From: Magicicada septendecula
Lineage: Eukaryota > Arthropoda > Insecta > Hemiptera > Cicadidae
Direction: 5' to 3'
Length of the DNA stretch: 64,000 nt
Assembly: GCA_034769895.1 (NCBI GenBank)
Contig: CM068371.1
Location: forward strand, 407,013,969 to 407,077,968
The notes beneath the pieces are model-generated. The model worked only from the letters and a program-made list of their open reading frames with translations. It made no database searches and had not been told where the DNA came from. The translations under genes were made by a program, and so were the position numbers. This document shows positions 47,575-61,334 of this stretch, one piece after another (the stretch's first letter is position 1; each line of letters opens with the position of its first letter).

Positions 47575-48386
47575 GGTAGAGTGGTTGACAAATGAGAAAG
47601 GAACGCAGCGTCATTGAAAGATACCAGACTATTCCATTTTGGGGGAAGTACGTGCATGTTGGAACAGTACATGTTGGTAGTGAAGAATGGAGTAATGTGT
47701 GCAATCACGTAAAAAAATATGAAGAAGATTTATTATGTAAGGAACACTTAATAGATGAGTGGACGGAGCGCTTCATAATTACATGTAATGACAGTGACAC
47801 AGACGACGATGATGACGACTATCTAACGCATCAAAGTGATGATAACCGGTCCTATATCTCCGGAATTCATCGCCTGCCGTCAGATGAAGACGAATAAAAG
47901 GTGATAATGGTGATAATAAAAGACGTATTCATGGTGATAATGCTACATAGTCGCTTACAAACTAAGCATAATACACATATTTAAGATAACAAAGTAGCAT
48001 AAAAAACATAACTTACAATAAGATAAAAACATAATATATTAATAAGCTACATGTTTACAGACGTGCGTTGTAAATTTAGGTGACATTACTAACATTAAAA
48101 CGTATGAACAACTACGGGAATTCTTGTTTCAGGCTTACAACATAGTTTTTGCATTCTGTCAGCGTTAATTCAAAATTAAATTGTAAGTAAATACATCTTG
48201 TTTTAAACGTATGAAAATATACCAATTTGCCATATTTCAATGGATACTTTGAATACGGTAATGAATACTAATGTTTTTACGCTAGCTAGTAGCAGTGTGC
48301 ACGCGTGTTGTTATGCTGAGTAGCTAATAGCGCACACTTCGCATGACGTCACAGTCTGTCCTTTCTCATTTGTCAATCACTCTACC
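47575..48386. mobile_element. Small DNA element with 27-bp terminal inverted repeats
   Basis: GGTAGAGTGGTTGACAAATG (start 47575) and the inverted CATTTGTCAATCACTCTACC (end 48386) give 27-bp ends with one mismatch. TA occurs just inside both ends, so a TA-targeting family is possible. The interior holds one ORF and AT-rich DNA. No transposase was recognised. Confidence 0.65.
47592..47897 (+). CDS. Hypothetical 101-residue protein inside the 47575-48386 element
   Basis: The ATG lies within the left inverted repeat (ATGAGAAAGG). The N-terminal two thirds are globular in character with aromatic residues (IPFWGKYVHVGTVHVGSEEW, EWTERF). The last third is acidic: a run of Asp, then YLTHQSDDNRSYISG and a DEDE end. 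Only two cysteines, no membrane segment. No family recognised. It could be a transposon-encoded factor or a captured gene fragment. The frame is open without damage, which is notable amid decayed neighbours, but the length alone is weak evidence. Confidence 0.4.
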   Translation: MRKERSVIERYQTIPFWGKYVHVGTVHVGSEEWSNVCNHVKKYEEDLLCKEHLIDEWTERFIITCNDSDTDDDDDDYLTHQSDDNRSYISGIHRLPSDEDE

Positions 48387-49431
48387 ATCATGATCATAAA
48401 TGCATGTTCATTTTCAAATTAATGTTGTGTATAGCGTTTATATTGCGGCTGACAATAAAGCCAATTTTTTCAGTGGATAAAAAGATTATTTTTAAAGCAA
48501 AGCTTTTTATGGCGGGGGTCGGGGGTCTGCACGGAGAGGAGTAAACAGAAAAATTTTGTCACGCGAGAAGCGTCACGTGCGTTCGGGGATCCCCGCTCTC
48601 GTGGCCGCATCATCGTATATACAGTACCACTCTCTCTCTCTCATCCCCTCTCCGAGGGCCCGATCTCAGTGGTTCTGTAAATCCCTACTACATCTCTCTC
48701 TCTCTCTCTCTCTCTCTCGCTACTCTCATCTCACGTGACTAAAACGCGCCAGGGCCTGTATTTCTCGTAGGCCTCGGTGTATTTAATACGTGGCCAACTT
48801 GCTTCTGTGTGGATTTCATACTGTGAGTGTTTGTTACAAAGTGTATCTTAACCTATAAACAATAAGTCTGAATTTTTAGAAACATTTAATATAAAACTGT
48901 ATGATAACTACTGTGTATCATAGTTCCAAGTTACAACAATGATATTTATTTTACTATTTGATAAACCATTATTTGTTTGTTAAACATCATGATTCTACAA
49001 TTTGTAACACATTTCGATATTACAACAAAGTGTTATTTGCTGTAAAACAGTGTAAAGAAAGAATCTAATGTTTGCAAAGGATTATAGAACTTTAAGTATC
49101 CATGCATTTCTGATCCTGATAGTATGTACTAGAAAATTTTGAGATAATAATAACCTAATTAGAAATGTAGGTACTTACTTTTTGGGCTCTTCTTAGATAC
49201 ACGATAATACAATCACTGTTTAAACTCACTTAACACGCCACAACAAAAATCAAAGAAAAAATTACATTAATTACATAGTATTTCTAATCGAGCTTTATGA
49301 AGAATGAAATGAAATGAAGTTAACATGAAACTCAAGGTATTCTAGAGGGCATGCACGAGTGGACTGTTTGGGTTTTCCCCGTTCTGACGGGTATTCCCCG
49401 AGAGTTTCAAAGGGAAGTCCCGCAGTGGATA
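48387..49431. other. No gene recognised
   Basis: Contains short CT-rich tracts (48630-48642, 48691-48718). The rest is unassigned. Confidence 0.4.
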
Positions 49432-50280
49432 CTATCTTCTAGAGGTGGGCTAAACTGTTATTTTAAAATACTAGGTATGAAAATACCGTTGCAAAAAAAT
49501 AACAGGTACTATACTATATATACATAACCTATATTATCCTTTGTAAGTAACTCGTTTTGAGTTTCCTGCATGTCTCCTATGTAATATCTTCAAATAAATA
49601 CACTGCAAGTAGGTTTACTTTCACCTAGATAAACCTATTAATATATTAATAAACCTACTTGCTGTGTATTTATTTGAAGATATTATATAACCTATACTAT
49701 ATAATTTGTTATAAGAAATAAATTGAAACTAAAAGTATTAACAGTGTTACTTTACACTGTGACTTTATTAAACTATTACTGTTTAAATGAAAATAAGAAA
49801 CAGAGAATTTATAGGCCTATCTCCCTTTGGGAATACCAATTTAAGTTTTCACTAGTAGTAAACAAACTAACATTGGTTAGACAAATCAGTTGCGAAACTC
49901 GGGGCAATTAAATAATTTAAAGTAGGCCTACATGTAATACCACAAAAAATAATGTGAAAAAACATCAGAAACGTATAATAAAAACATAACAGTAAGCCAC
50001 AAGAGTGAATGAGAATAAACAAAATTTTACAAATAAAAATAAAAAACAAATTGTAATAAAATAAATATAAATACATAAATAATAAGCAACAACAAAAGTA
50101 AATTAAATGTATTACAGATATTTAAGGAACAGGACTAGATAAAGTGCATAAATGTCCATTACAACAATCTCATCATTTACGTGAGATGTAGTGAAGTTAA
50201 AGTCACATTAATAAAAAGTATAATATAGCTTATCAACATCAGCCACTCTATAGGTTACAACTCAATATAATTAAATACAA

Positions 50281-50345
50281 CTATTTCACTAACGACTCGG
50301 AACACAAAGTTTTTTGAGTAAAAACATAAAGTTTTACCAACCGAT
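50281..50345 (-). repeat. Fragment of the hammerhead-bearing repeat
   Basis: ACGACTCGGAACACAAAGTT and AACATAAAGTTTTACC match the flank of the repeats at 6136 and 25341, without the CUGANGA core. It lies inside the hAT-like element. Confidence 0.55.
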
Positions 50346-50773
50346 TTTAGTTACAAATTGGTGACTAGTATAATATATAATTTATTAGCATATAATCTGT
50401 ATTATATATCTGCATATCACACGAGAATAAATGTAACAGCAGGATGAATTATTTCCTTTATTAAAAACAGCTTCGTCTCTTTGCACAGAATGAAGTATAC
50501 AGGACGAAAAAGTGGCTCGTACTATTATAGTTCCTACTCGAAATATGCTTGATACTACCTGTTCCTAAAATACTAGGTGTTCCTAAAATTCTACTGTTCC
50601 TCTGATATGCTTAGTATTTGTAATACGTGTTGTTCCTTGTGTAACGGTGATACCACTAGTATTTGAAATACCTAGTATTTTAAATACGCGTTACTGGCTG
50701 TTCCTTGCTTTCCAGCGATATTTTTGTATGCCTAGTATTTGGCCTTGGCGTATTCGTTTACGTGATACTTGTG

Positions 50774-50899
<126 letters not shown>

Positions 50900-51043
50900 G
50901 TGCATAGGGGGTGTGCCTCGACTCGGAACAGCGTCGCCGCGAATAACAAGTATTCAACTTTTCAGTCACTGTTACATCCGTTCCACAAAAATATCATTCC
51001 AAAATACCTGTTACAGGTATATCGGCCCACCTCTACTATCTTC

Positions 51044-53787
51044 ATTTGGTCTTCTAACAAGTTACAAGTTATAACGTAATTTTACGACAATAAGGTTCAA
51101 ATTGATTGCCCTCGTTGCTATTCTTTAATAGATATGTTGTTCCTTTTGCGAAAGAAATCATCACATAATTTCTCTGTTGTTCGGATCTATTATTTATGTT
51201 TCACGCCGAAGCCGCCATAGATCGAGCGGGGTGCACCCCTTTAAGGCGCTGACTATAACTAGATAAAGATTTATGCGATATTGGGTGTATTCAGCAGAAA
51301 AAAAAAGTTACAAAACTTTTTATACGGTTAGTTCCAGCGTATAAAGTCTAGATGAATCTAGTGTTGATCTTGATGTCTACAGTTGGTAAAAACCATTGCT
51401 TAAATCTAGATGACTCTACTCTAGTTCATCTAGTTGGATTTTCATATTCATAAAATAAACTATATAATAATTATGTATAACCTTTGAAAAAGTAATTTTT
51501 AGAACTTTAGTTAAAAAATTAATAAATCACTGGTAAGCTCTTCACTGCACTTATGCGCGTATTTTTAAACTGTACTTATAGTACACCTGTGTAGATGGCA
51601 TAGGTATCAAAAAACATTTCATGTAGAATAATTGCGTCTAGCAGACAACTGCTTATCATTCTACAGTTTTTTTTAAGTTTCATGCAACGTTTTACAAAAA
51701 TTCTAAAAATTCTGAACACACCCATTGACAATTGCCATGGCCTGATAATAGGTAAGTAGGTACCTATGTTTATATTTTGCATACGTATGGGGCCTCGAAC
51801 TCCAAACTGCCTCTTATTTACTGAACATATTTTGGCCTTGTTTGGGATTTGATTAAAAATGGTCTGGTCCTGGGGAGGGCCCCCCCCCCCCAGTCCGCCA
51901 GTGAGGCAACGTGAACTTCCCTCAGCGTTTTTTTTATACATCGTATGTAAGCAATATGCAGGAGTGATAGGGAAGTGCGGGGGAGGGGGATTGTCCTGTG
52001 CTGTACACATAGAGCGTTGAGGCATGTCTCACTTCTATGGTGCAAACAGTTAAGTTAAAGCGCGCTGTGTTGTTTATAAGTGTGCTTATTTTATGCGGTT
52101 ATTAAAAGTGTGCCTGTTATTCTGCTGAACTTACAGATGATCAGGATTGTTTTTTGAATTGTTTGTAACATTAAACATATACAGTATATAGAAACTAATC
52201 AAGTTTAAAAATTTGAAGTTCAATCAGATGTATTATTGTGTATGACTTATACAAGGATTTTTCAATAGAAACACATTTAGAGCTGTAAAGCATTTTTTAT
52301 TCAACTATTTTAAAAGAAGTCTCCATTAACATTAAGACATGAGTCCTACTGTTGCACTAATCTGTAGATTCCCTGCTAGTAAAATTCTTACGGCTGTTTG
52401 CGGAACCATTCGCTAACAGCAAATTCTACCTCAGCGTCCGATTTGAACCACCGTCCTTTTAGTGATTCCTTAAAAAAAATTTAAGGTAAGATTTTTGCCT
52501 ACCCATTCATTAACTACTAGCTTCACCACTGCTGATGGCTAGTTATTTACTAGCCTGTGTGGAATATAGCGTTATGACATGGATCAGAATGGTGGGTGTT
52601 AAACAGGAGACACAAACTTATTAAGGAAGAAATGTTTTGCTGAGAAATTTGTAATTATACGGGTGAACAGAATAGTCATTCAGGAAATCAGAAGACAAAT
52701 GGAAAGAAAGAATCAAGACTCGATTTTAAAAAAGAAAAATCGGTATGGAGAACCATACATGACTTCCATGCACTATACTTTCCTCAGATTCACTGAATTG
52801 TAAATTATTATACACCTTGCAATTTTATGAGCACTGTTAACCCTTGAATAAAGTTTATAAACTTTTAACTAGCTAGTAATTCGATCGGCAGATTCTGTCA
52901 TCTGTATCGCATCACAACTCGATAAAAAGTGCTTCTCAAAGCCCAACCGATAAAAGTCATTCCGCATACCTCGCGTGGGAGTATGGGTAAAATTATATAA
53001 ATTAAAACACCTGATTGGCTAAAATTATGCACTCCTTGGTTTAAGTGGTGTAACCCACGCCGATGTCTAGGGTTTCACAAAGCCTTTTCTATGGAATAAA
53101 ATTGACAATAAATACTATTACAAACATAATTCCCTTATGCATCTTGAAAATGCAAATCTCGCTTTACCATGTCATGGCTGTAGTCCTGGTCACCATTACA
53201 TGGGACAAACATCTTACATGGGATAAATTCGTCCATTAATAACAAAGTTCACTTTTTTAAATTAGGTGTCGATACAATATTTTGATAAAATTATGTCTTA
53301 TAGCTAATTACTGACCGAATGATTATTACTTCCATTTACTATGACACATTCAAAGTCCTTTTATGACAATTCTTAACATAATAAACACCTTAAATTAATA
53401 AAAATACAATATCTTGCTCTTGGCTTCAGTTGACGTATAGCATACTAAGTTAGTTTTGCTTATTTTACTACAATGGTGGTAAACAAGAGTTTTTTCACAT
53501 TAGAAACTTATTAACAAATAATCATACCAACTTCTGGTTCATTCAGATATACCAAGTTCCCTGTATATTATCACTGAATATTACATGAGATCTTGTAGAG
53601 GTAGACATTCTGTGAGTTTTGCTTATATCTACACTATACATTATTTATATGGTTATTATTTTACATCAAAATACTCCTCTCACTCCTTTCAAGATCTATA
53701 ATACTTTTTGTTACTTTGAACAGTCTATTTTTCTTATTATATCAACAATTTAGCTGTGGATCCTACTTCTGCAGGTGCTGCTCTTAT
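51044..53787. other. No gene recognised
   Basis: Unassigned DNA. C-tract with GGACTGGCGG-like end near 51878-51895 (inverse sense), possibly a DNA-transposon end. P1 scrap at 52738-52775. No coding signal. Confidence 0.4.
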
Positions 53788-54907
53788 TGTAACGGTACAG
53801 ATAATACAGTCCAAGGACATATTGTGAATATTAATGATTTTATTGTGAATTTTATTGGGGAAAAGTTACTATGTAAATTAGCGACAGAATCGGCAGTCGA
53901 GCGATGGAAGACATCTATTTTTAGCGATCTGACCTTCGAACTTTGTGCATTTGGAATCAGCCCACACGACGTCATGGGCCGCACCTTCGATGATCTAACT
54001 CTGGAATGTGTGTCAGGTTCAGCCATGCCTTAAATTTTTTTGTATACGTGGCAGCTGCAAAACAATAGGACGAGATCACGTGATCGCCCCTCCAACTAAG
54101 AATTTTCACCAACTTTGCTCGTCCCAGTTGAATTCATACTCTTGTGCCGTACGGACGTGAAAGGTCCGCAGACAAAATTATGGGCGCGCCCAAACAAACA
54201 AAATGTAAAAGTGTGAAAGAAATCAGTTTTTTTAAATAGTACAAAATGAATTAACAGTTTCGGGTTAAATGGTGAACAAATAAAAAAGTGAAAGTAAGAA
54301 AATGTGCGGAGTGACGGAAACTACATTAGGAAGTTGGACTGTTTCGGACTAATTCGCAGATAAGTAACATTCAGGGGTAAAACAAAATTTTAACAAGGGT
54401 CAAACAAAATCCAATATCATTCTTATTGATTTAATTGAAGGAAACGTTTTAATAACCAAAATTGAGATCTCATAAGGGCATGGGGTGCATGTGTGTGTGG
54501 GGGGGGGTGAAAATTATGTCATAAATTTAAGAAGTGCTGGTTTGGGGAAATTAAGTTTATATTTGCTTCTGCTTAATATTGTTTTTCTTTATATGTATTA
54601 ATAAGACGTAAAATGTAGTTAAGAGGTGGAGATAAGATTTTATATCAAATGAAATAAAAGTTAGATTACTTGGAAACAGAAAATTACATTTGGAAAAGTT
54701 AATCAATTAAAGTATTGAAATTTTAAACTAAAACTGGGTTAGACTAATTATTTATTTCGAATAACCATTCTGCTCTCTAGCTCGTCCAAAAGAATCTTGG
54801 ACTACGGTAAGTAAATATGCAGTTGGTAACAATCAAGATGGCTTCCAAAAGTAGACGCAAGCCACAGCTGATTTTGTGTAAAAAGTAAAATAGTAAATAA
54901 ATTTACA
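53788..54907 (+). repeat. LTR of element E (about 1120 bp)
   Basis: The right end is firm: AAATTTACA followed by A and a primer site. The left end is placed at TGTAACGG (53788), the start used by the element A and solo LTRs, so the left border is inference. Splice-donor-like ACGGTAAGTA lies at 54804-54813, 101 bp before the end. Only about 150 bp of leader follow before the minus-strand LTR of element C. Confidence 0.6.
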
Positions 54908-54908
54908 A

Positions 54909-54928
54909 TGGCGCCGCGAACAGGGACG
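54909..54928 (+). other. Primer-binding site of element E
   Basis: TGGCGCCGCGAACAGGGACG is close to the lysine-tRNA primer site known from many retroviruses and LTR elements, with one extra base. It begins two bases after the LTR end. Confidence 0.65.
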
Positions 54929-55060
54929 TTTGCATACAAATTTATTTATGTAAATGTGGGCCTGTTTTGGAGAGCAGAACGGGTTGTTCGAAGTAAATAA
55001 TTAAAAACTTATTATTTACATCTAAATAGACGAGAGTCACAAGTAGATATAAGGTTATGT

Positions 55061-56114
55061 TGTAATATTGTAATCATACACTTACTCTACCACAATTTAA
55101 TTAATAATAAAACTCATTCCTTACCTTATCTGGGTTCCCAAGGTCCTTCACACGAACTCGTGATTTAGGGTTTACGTTATTAATGTACTCAACTCTCACC
55201 TCTTGTTACTAACTCAGTTTTATTTTAACATTTTTCTGTATCTCTTTTTTAAATTTCTCGCTTTCGCTTTTCTTTTTCACAAACAATTACTAATTCTTAT
55301 GTGACATTGCTAAAATTCATATATTTAGTTACTGTAATTAAATTAGATACCTTTTTGTTTTATAAGACAACCCAGTACCCACTCACTCTCTCTCTCACAC
55401 ACATTTTACCCCCTTAAAATAAGAGATCTCTTCATTTATTATAACAGTTATTTTGAGTTGTTTTAATAGAAATTGTTGATTTACATAATGTTTACTTTCC
55501 TGTGGTCGCCTCAGGCACATGTCGAAGTCAGTCCGGTTTTTTGTGCACTGTTGTTCCGAAATATGTTTTCACTGATTAAAATTTTGCTCACTGTTCATTG
55601 TTTATACTGTATTATATTTTCATTTATCGTTTGCACACCTTCTTTACCACTTTTTATTATATTTATAATACATTTTTTAAAGTTTTAATAAATTTTTGGC
55701 TCGCGAGCCTTTATGCTGAACCGGCCGAAGCCGCAGCTGTAGAACGACACACGCTCAACACCATGCGTCCAAGATGGCCAAGGCGTTCTTCATGTACACC
55801 AGCTTGCTTGTGATAGGCGCAAAAAGTAATCACGTGACACAATAATTAGTCTCCACGACGTACAGTACATTTACTCTAACTGACCACCGAGCCTAGTACG
55901 TGATGATTCACATGGGCGGGCAAGCATCCGCGCACTTGTGCACATTCCAGAGCACCTGAAAGCGGTGCACGTTGACAGACTTTCTGGACAAACGTGCAAC
56001 TGGGCATTCCCTACAGGAATGTCTACTGTTAAAATTGAGGCCCTGTGTGGGTAACTCTTGTGCGTTGCATTTACAATTAACTTAAACTCCCTCACCCAAT
56101 TCTGTCCTGTTACA
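55061..56114 (-). repeat. LTR at the 3' end of element C (1054 bp)
   Basis: In minus sense it begins TGTAACAGGACAG right after a G-tract and ends CAATATTACA. GATAAGGTAAGG (donor-like) lies 63 bp before the end and a CACACGAACTCGTGAT box lies at 55152-55168; both recur in the LTR piece at 61335. Confidence 0.7.
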
Positions 56115-56460
56115 ATACCCCCCCAATGAGAGGTTTTCTGCCGAAACAGAAAAACTCATTGCTAACCCTAAGAGGATCAGTGAGGATATGGTGCCAACAA
56201 CCCCCTTTATTCCTTAATATATCATGGGTAAACTACCCCCCCTAGCTCGGCAACTCTGGCTACACCTGAACGGCATTACTGGACTTCTCTGTTCGAGATC
56301 CCAACACCGTAAAGTCGGACAGGCACTCACCACAGCACCACCTAACCATGTAACATTCCAAATAAAATCAACAACTAGCCTTATACCATACCAGATCCTC
56401 AACCGATATATCTCCCCTTACATACATACTGGATTGTCTTTAGCAAAGTACTGGGTGCGT
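56115..56460 (-). promoter_or_regulatory. Conserved 3' block with hairpin and polypurine tract (element C)
   Basis: In minus sense: AGAGAAGTCCAGTAATGCCG, a TTGGCACCATATCCTCACTG box, a hairpin at 56160-56125 (outer AATGAG/CTCATT, inner TTTTCTG/CAGAAAA, loop TTTCGG) and GGGGGGG before the LTR. It is closest to the element A block. Confidence 0.78.
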
Positions 56461-58699
56461 ACACATATTCATTACTAAATTACACACTACCTCCACATAT
56501 TAATTATTAACGTAAAATTCACAAACATTTTATATTTGCTTCTACAAAAAATTCATTCTCATTTCTCAACTTTCAATTTTTTGCTTGACGTTACTGTTTC
56601 AAATCAAATTAAATTATTTCAACTTCGTTCAATTAGTGAAATAAATCTAAGTCCATTATCAAAGATTCACATTTAAATTAATTTACATCATCTCTTTCAA
56701 TGAGTTATTTTAATTGCAACTTTCAAAATTCCAAAAGCTTTTAAATGAATTTACTTTTCTTTATAACTCCTCATAACTATGCTAACAATCATAATAAACA
56801 AAATAAAATAAACAACTTATTTCTATCATAAATTCCCTTATCAATACATTTGGTTACAAAACATATAATGTGAACACTATGAATCAGTTAATACATTATC
56901 AACACACACAATCATCACTATATCATGAACATGAAAACACAACACAATCTGTACTTCACCAAAAAAAATTTTTTTTTAAGTGAATTTAAATTCCAGAAAC
57001 CTATATTCTGACAATCAATAAAAAGAAACAAATTATTAAATTAAATTAATTACTAAAAGGACATATGAATTGCTTGCATTAAACATTATACAGTCCACAC
57101 CAGTCATCAGCTGTGTAATGGGTCTAAATTTATTTAATTATTGTGTAATTTCGTAAATTCTATAACATGTAAAGAAGAGGTCCCTTTGAGGCGACACAAA
57201 GTCTGCAGTAAATGAGTCAGTAAGTTTCATTGCCTTATATGGTTATAATTAAATTTTTAATTTAATAGAAAATCTATTTATAGCCAGCCAGTGATTAATT
57301 CCACCAGTATGTTGTTGACGAGTAACAGGAAATTACAAATTGAAGAGGTGAAACGCAACCCAGCGGAACATTATAATATTATAGGCGAGATGTGCGGCAG
57401 GGAGCAGGGTGAAGCAGTGTGCAACGCACCAAACAGAAAGTTTTTAACACAAAAAAGTCAGTCGACATACACCTCTCGCTGTGAACAGCAGCAGTCGTCT
57501 CGCCCACATATAGCAGAAAATGTAAATTTTTATATATTTCAAAATACCATAACATAACAGTTTTTTGGCTAAATATTCATCCATAGTTGCCGTAAATTAA
57601 CAGTTCGACCATAAAATGGGAAAGTGCAACAGTGAAATAAAACAGCTACGGTGTAAACCATGAGTTGACGCCCAGGTGTTGAATTTCCACGCATTTAACA
57701 GGAAAGTAGACATTTCAAAATATAATTAAATACTGGCATTTTTAAGTTGAGCTCAACAAAAAACCAAAAAATAAATAAATGTAGAAGTGTGAAAGTGTGC
57801 GTAATTGAGTGAATGTAAAAATATAGGCCTAAAAAGAAGTGTTGAGTTTGGGCAATTTGATATACGTAAGTTACTAATAACCAGTTTTATGCTTTAACGC
57901 GAAATAAGTGTGTTCGTAATCTTTTCTATGTTTTCAAGAGAACATAACTAATGTTCTATTTCACTATAAACACGCATTGTGTTAATCGTATTTGCATATT
58001 GTTTTTTGCAAATTTGACCCCATTACAGGGACAAATTTAATTACTCAACTACTGAGTAACATTGCATATGGCGCATTGTTATTTGTATTGGCTATAAAAA
58101 ATAAATAATGTTATATTTACTTAATTTGTGTATCGTTATTTGTATTTGCACACCGTTCTCTGCCTGAGTACACTAAACAAATTCCTGGATTATACCTTAT
58201 ATTTAAATAATATTAAATTTAACAACTAATTCCCGTGAAACATCGCAAATGACGCCCGAAACAGGGACGAATTTAAATATTTTAATTACCAATAAACGTG
58301 TAATTCTTCAGCTGATACCTCATTGTCAGGTGAATGACCTTACTTCAGTCACACTAAATACAACTAACACAAATACACAAAATTATATAATGTAAAATAC
58401 ATAATACATGTTTATAATTCCTACACTCTAACATAGTACCACATAATAAAACATAAACATTCATAAATAATACAAATCTCATTACCTTAAAATAAACATT
58501 TAATTTGCATCTGAATAAAATTACAAACATTTCAATTTTAGGTTTAGTTTCAAATTTTATTAACTCTTTACCTTGTTACATTTTATTATTATATTTCAAT
58601 TATGAATTTCTATTAATCATTTTCATCATCAATTGGTTTGGGTGATTTTCAGTCATTCACAACGATTTGATTTATTGAATGGTCATTTAGATATAACCT
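56461..58699. other. AT-rich DNA with primer-site-like sequences
   Basis: TGACGCCCGAAACAGGGACG at about 58249-58268 repeats the string at 25033 with its left flank. A weaker GACCCCATTACAGGGAC lies near 58015. These look like leader/LTR-end fragments of a different LTR element. No ORF recognised. Confidence 0.4.
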
Positions 58700-59000
58700 T
58701 ACCCCTTCTTCCTTCTAACAACCACTAACGGATTTACATAGGGTGACACCAATCTCTCAAAAATATTTACCTCCACTAAATTCTCTAACTCAACTTGAAT
58801 TATTCTCCTCTTAGAACAAAATACCTGATACCCTCTTTGTACCTAGGATGTGTGTTCCTCATTCCCTTATTAGTTCCTGGCCTCTCCCAGGTAACTCCGC
58901 CAACGTTCATTTAAATCTGTTTCCTCCCGCCACAACGCCTGTCATTGATGACTCCTTACAGCTCCTCCCTCACTACAAAATTTCACCACCACCTATTTAC
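58700..59000 (-). pseudogene. Protease-RT junction remnant of element C
   Basis: In minus sense YQVFCSKRRIIQVELENLVE then VNIFERLVSPYVNPLVVV and RRKKG align block for block with the RT start of element A (YPVPFSKRRAVQEELDRMME, GDIIERSISPYSNPLVVV, IKKDG). Upstream SHQ, TGA, QALW matches SPQ, TGA, QELW of element A, stop codon included. After about 75 RT residues the similarity ends at a stop. This ties element C to the element A lineage. Confidence 0.72.
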
Positions 59001-59898
59001 TCTCCATTTACATCACTCTCACTTTCTCTACATACATGCACTCTCGCTACTGTGTCCCTACTATTGACCCGTTTCTGTATTATTTATATTCCACAAATCT
59101 TATTTTCTCTAACACCCATTAAAATTAACTCTCCCTGACTCAATGCCTCATTGAAATAATCATCACCCAAACTCCATCTTTTTCCACATTTTACATTAAG
59201 TTAACCCTTGAAAATTACACTAGAAAATTCATAACTACCTCAAATTAATTTAATCATTTAATTTAAAACCTTTGAAACTCATTTAAAATTTATTATTCCA
59301 ACATTTTACTTTACTTCAAAGGCATTATCAAATTTATACTTACATATGGTCAATCACTCCATCAAATGAACACATAGACTCAAATTATAAACATTCATTA
59401 CAACAAATATATTGTGCATAACCATATGTACCTTCTGAAACATTATAACAATTATATGACTCAACAACTAAAACACATTCTGCCTTCACTCATTTACTAT
59501 TTATTATACAGTTCAAATCTCAGAAAAATCATTTAAATTCATTATCAAAATTTATTTATACAACATTTAAATCAATTAATTCATCTACAATTTATTTTAA
59601 TTCAATCAGTTATTTAAACACAACATTACTTTAATTACCGTATTCCAGAACAATTACAATTCATTTATTACAAACTCTCATTATTTATTTAGTCTGATAA
59701 AAAATTATTATTAAATCAATTTCTACTACATACACACATTGTTTACATAAAATACATTTTACAACACAAACAATTAATCTCACTATAAATTTATTTACAA
59801 TTTTTTTGTCATTATTTTTTCTGTTTACCACACCTCATTACATAATTTAGCCAGGTCATTACCATAAACTAAAATAATTAAATGTTCATTCACTGTTT

Positions 59899-61091
59899 CT
59901 AACCCCCATCATCGTAAATCCATCTTATTTTCACATAACAGTCATCATCTTTACTTACACTTATTACATTATTATTATTTATGTAATAATTCTTTAGTAT
60001 TTCAAATTGTTCCGTAAAACCCACATAATAATCTACTGGAGTGTCCCACATTATTATTAAATCATATAACCTGTCTACATCATTAGTTTTGGTCTTGTCA
60101 CCATCTGTATTATTATCTATCACCCTTAAGCATTTTAACCTCTCAATTTCAAAATCATCTACTACTAATACTCCACGTCTAAGCACAGGTAAGCTTCCCA
60201 TATAATTATCAACGTTATCATCATTTATTTCTGCACTATCTTCACAACAAGGTAAGTCTTTCATATCATCTATTTTTTCCAATTCTAACCTCTCTATCAA
60301 CTCTTTATAACGTCTACTTAACTTAAATACCTCTATCATTCTCTCTCTCTGATAATCACTTTCATCACAATACCTGTCACAACACCACTGACTTACTCCA
60401 CTCCATGCAAAGGGCACAACAAACTTACTACACCAATTCCTGGCTTTTCCAGGTTTACAAAAAATTAGGGGACTACCTGAAGACACCTCGTCTTCCACAT
60501 AACTTCTGGAGGAAACTCTGTCCTCATAAAACATTTGTGAAAACTCTGTTTCACCATATACTCAGGGAAAATCTGCCCTTTGCCCACCTAACCTCTTTTC
60601 ACACTCTCTCACAATTTCATCAACACTCGCTAACACTTCGTTATTAATTCTACTTCAACAAAATCTTTATTACCCTTAAATAGCTCGTTTTCAACTATTT
60701 TATCACTATTACTTATTAATTCATTTTTACAACTGTAACTTACCTTGTTAATTATTTCTTCACTATTTTTTGTCATCATATTACTACCACTGTCACTTAC
60801 CTTCTTATTCATTATCTGATTTGATTTACTTTCTTGTTTACACTCTTCCGTTTGTTCTCTTACCTCGTTTGTTTGTCCTTTATGATCCTTCATAGTGTCA
60901 TCACTATACCTTTTCCATTCAGCGAATCCTGTATTTTGTTCTTTCATTTGTCTAATGTCATCATCGAATCTAAGCCAATCATCATCAGTCATTCTTTCCA
61001 TAATCCTCCTCAACTCGTCCATGAATTCCGTACTATTCCATGCCTCCCCTGATCCACTTACTTTATTTTCACGTGCCTCAGCCATATTCAA
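59899..61091 (-). pseudogene. Uncharacterised retroelement protein, copy C
   Basis: The N-terminal frame (61091-60630) starts MNMAEARENKVSG and holds a highly charged helix-rich stretch (MERMTDDDWLRFDDDIRQMK) and an SNSDKIVENEL motif shared with copy D. The main frame (60534-59899) has FYEDRVSSRSYVEDE, SPLIFCKPGKARNWCS, FVVPFAWSG, IEVFKLSRRYKELIERLELE, a longer acidic insert, NDVDRLYDLIIMWDTPVDYY and the C-terminal YVKIRWIYDDGG. The join near 60600 is broken by stops and a frame change (VRECEKR, GGQRADFP). This copy shows the second and third blocks in one frame, which supports a single ancestral protein. Family unknown. Confidence 0.65.
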
Positions 61092-61334
61092 AATTATTTA
61101 TAATAATACCCCTTATATATAAACAGCCACTATTATCCTTATATTATTCAATAATTACACACATAAAATCAAAACACCTAACACAATCGTTATCAAAAAG
61201 TAAAAGTAAACACACCAACGCTACCAAAACATAACCTTCACGTAATTTATATGTACTCCCAAATCACGCTTATATCCACTTGTAGGTGTGGTTTATATAA
61301 ATTATTTTATAAACAGTCCAAGTTTGGGGGCCAA

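Noticed and set aside
53716-54033. A 105-residue plus-strand ORF
   Set aside because: It overlaps the inferred start of the element E LTR and resembles no protein; probably chance.
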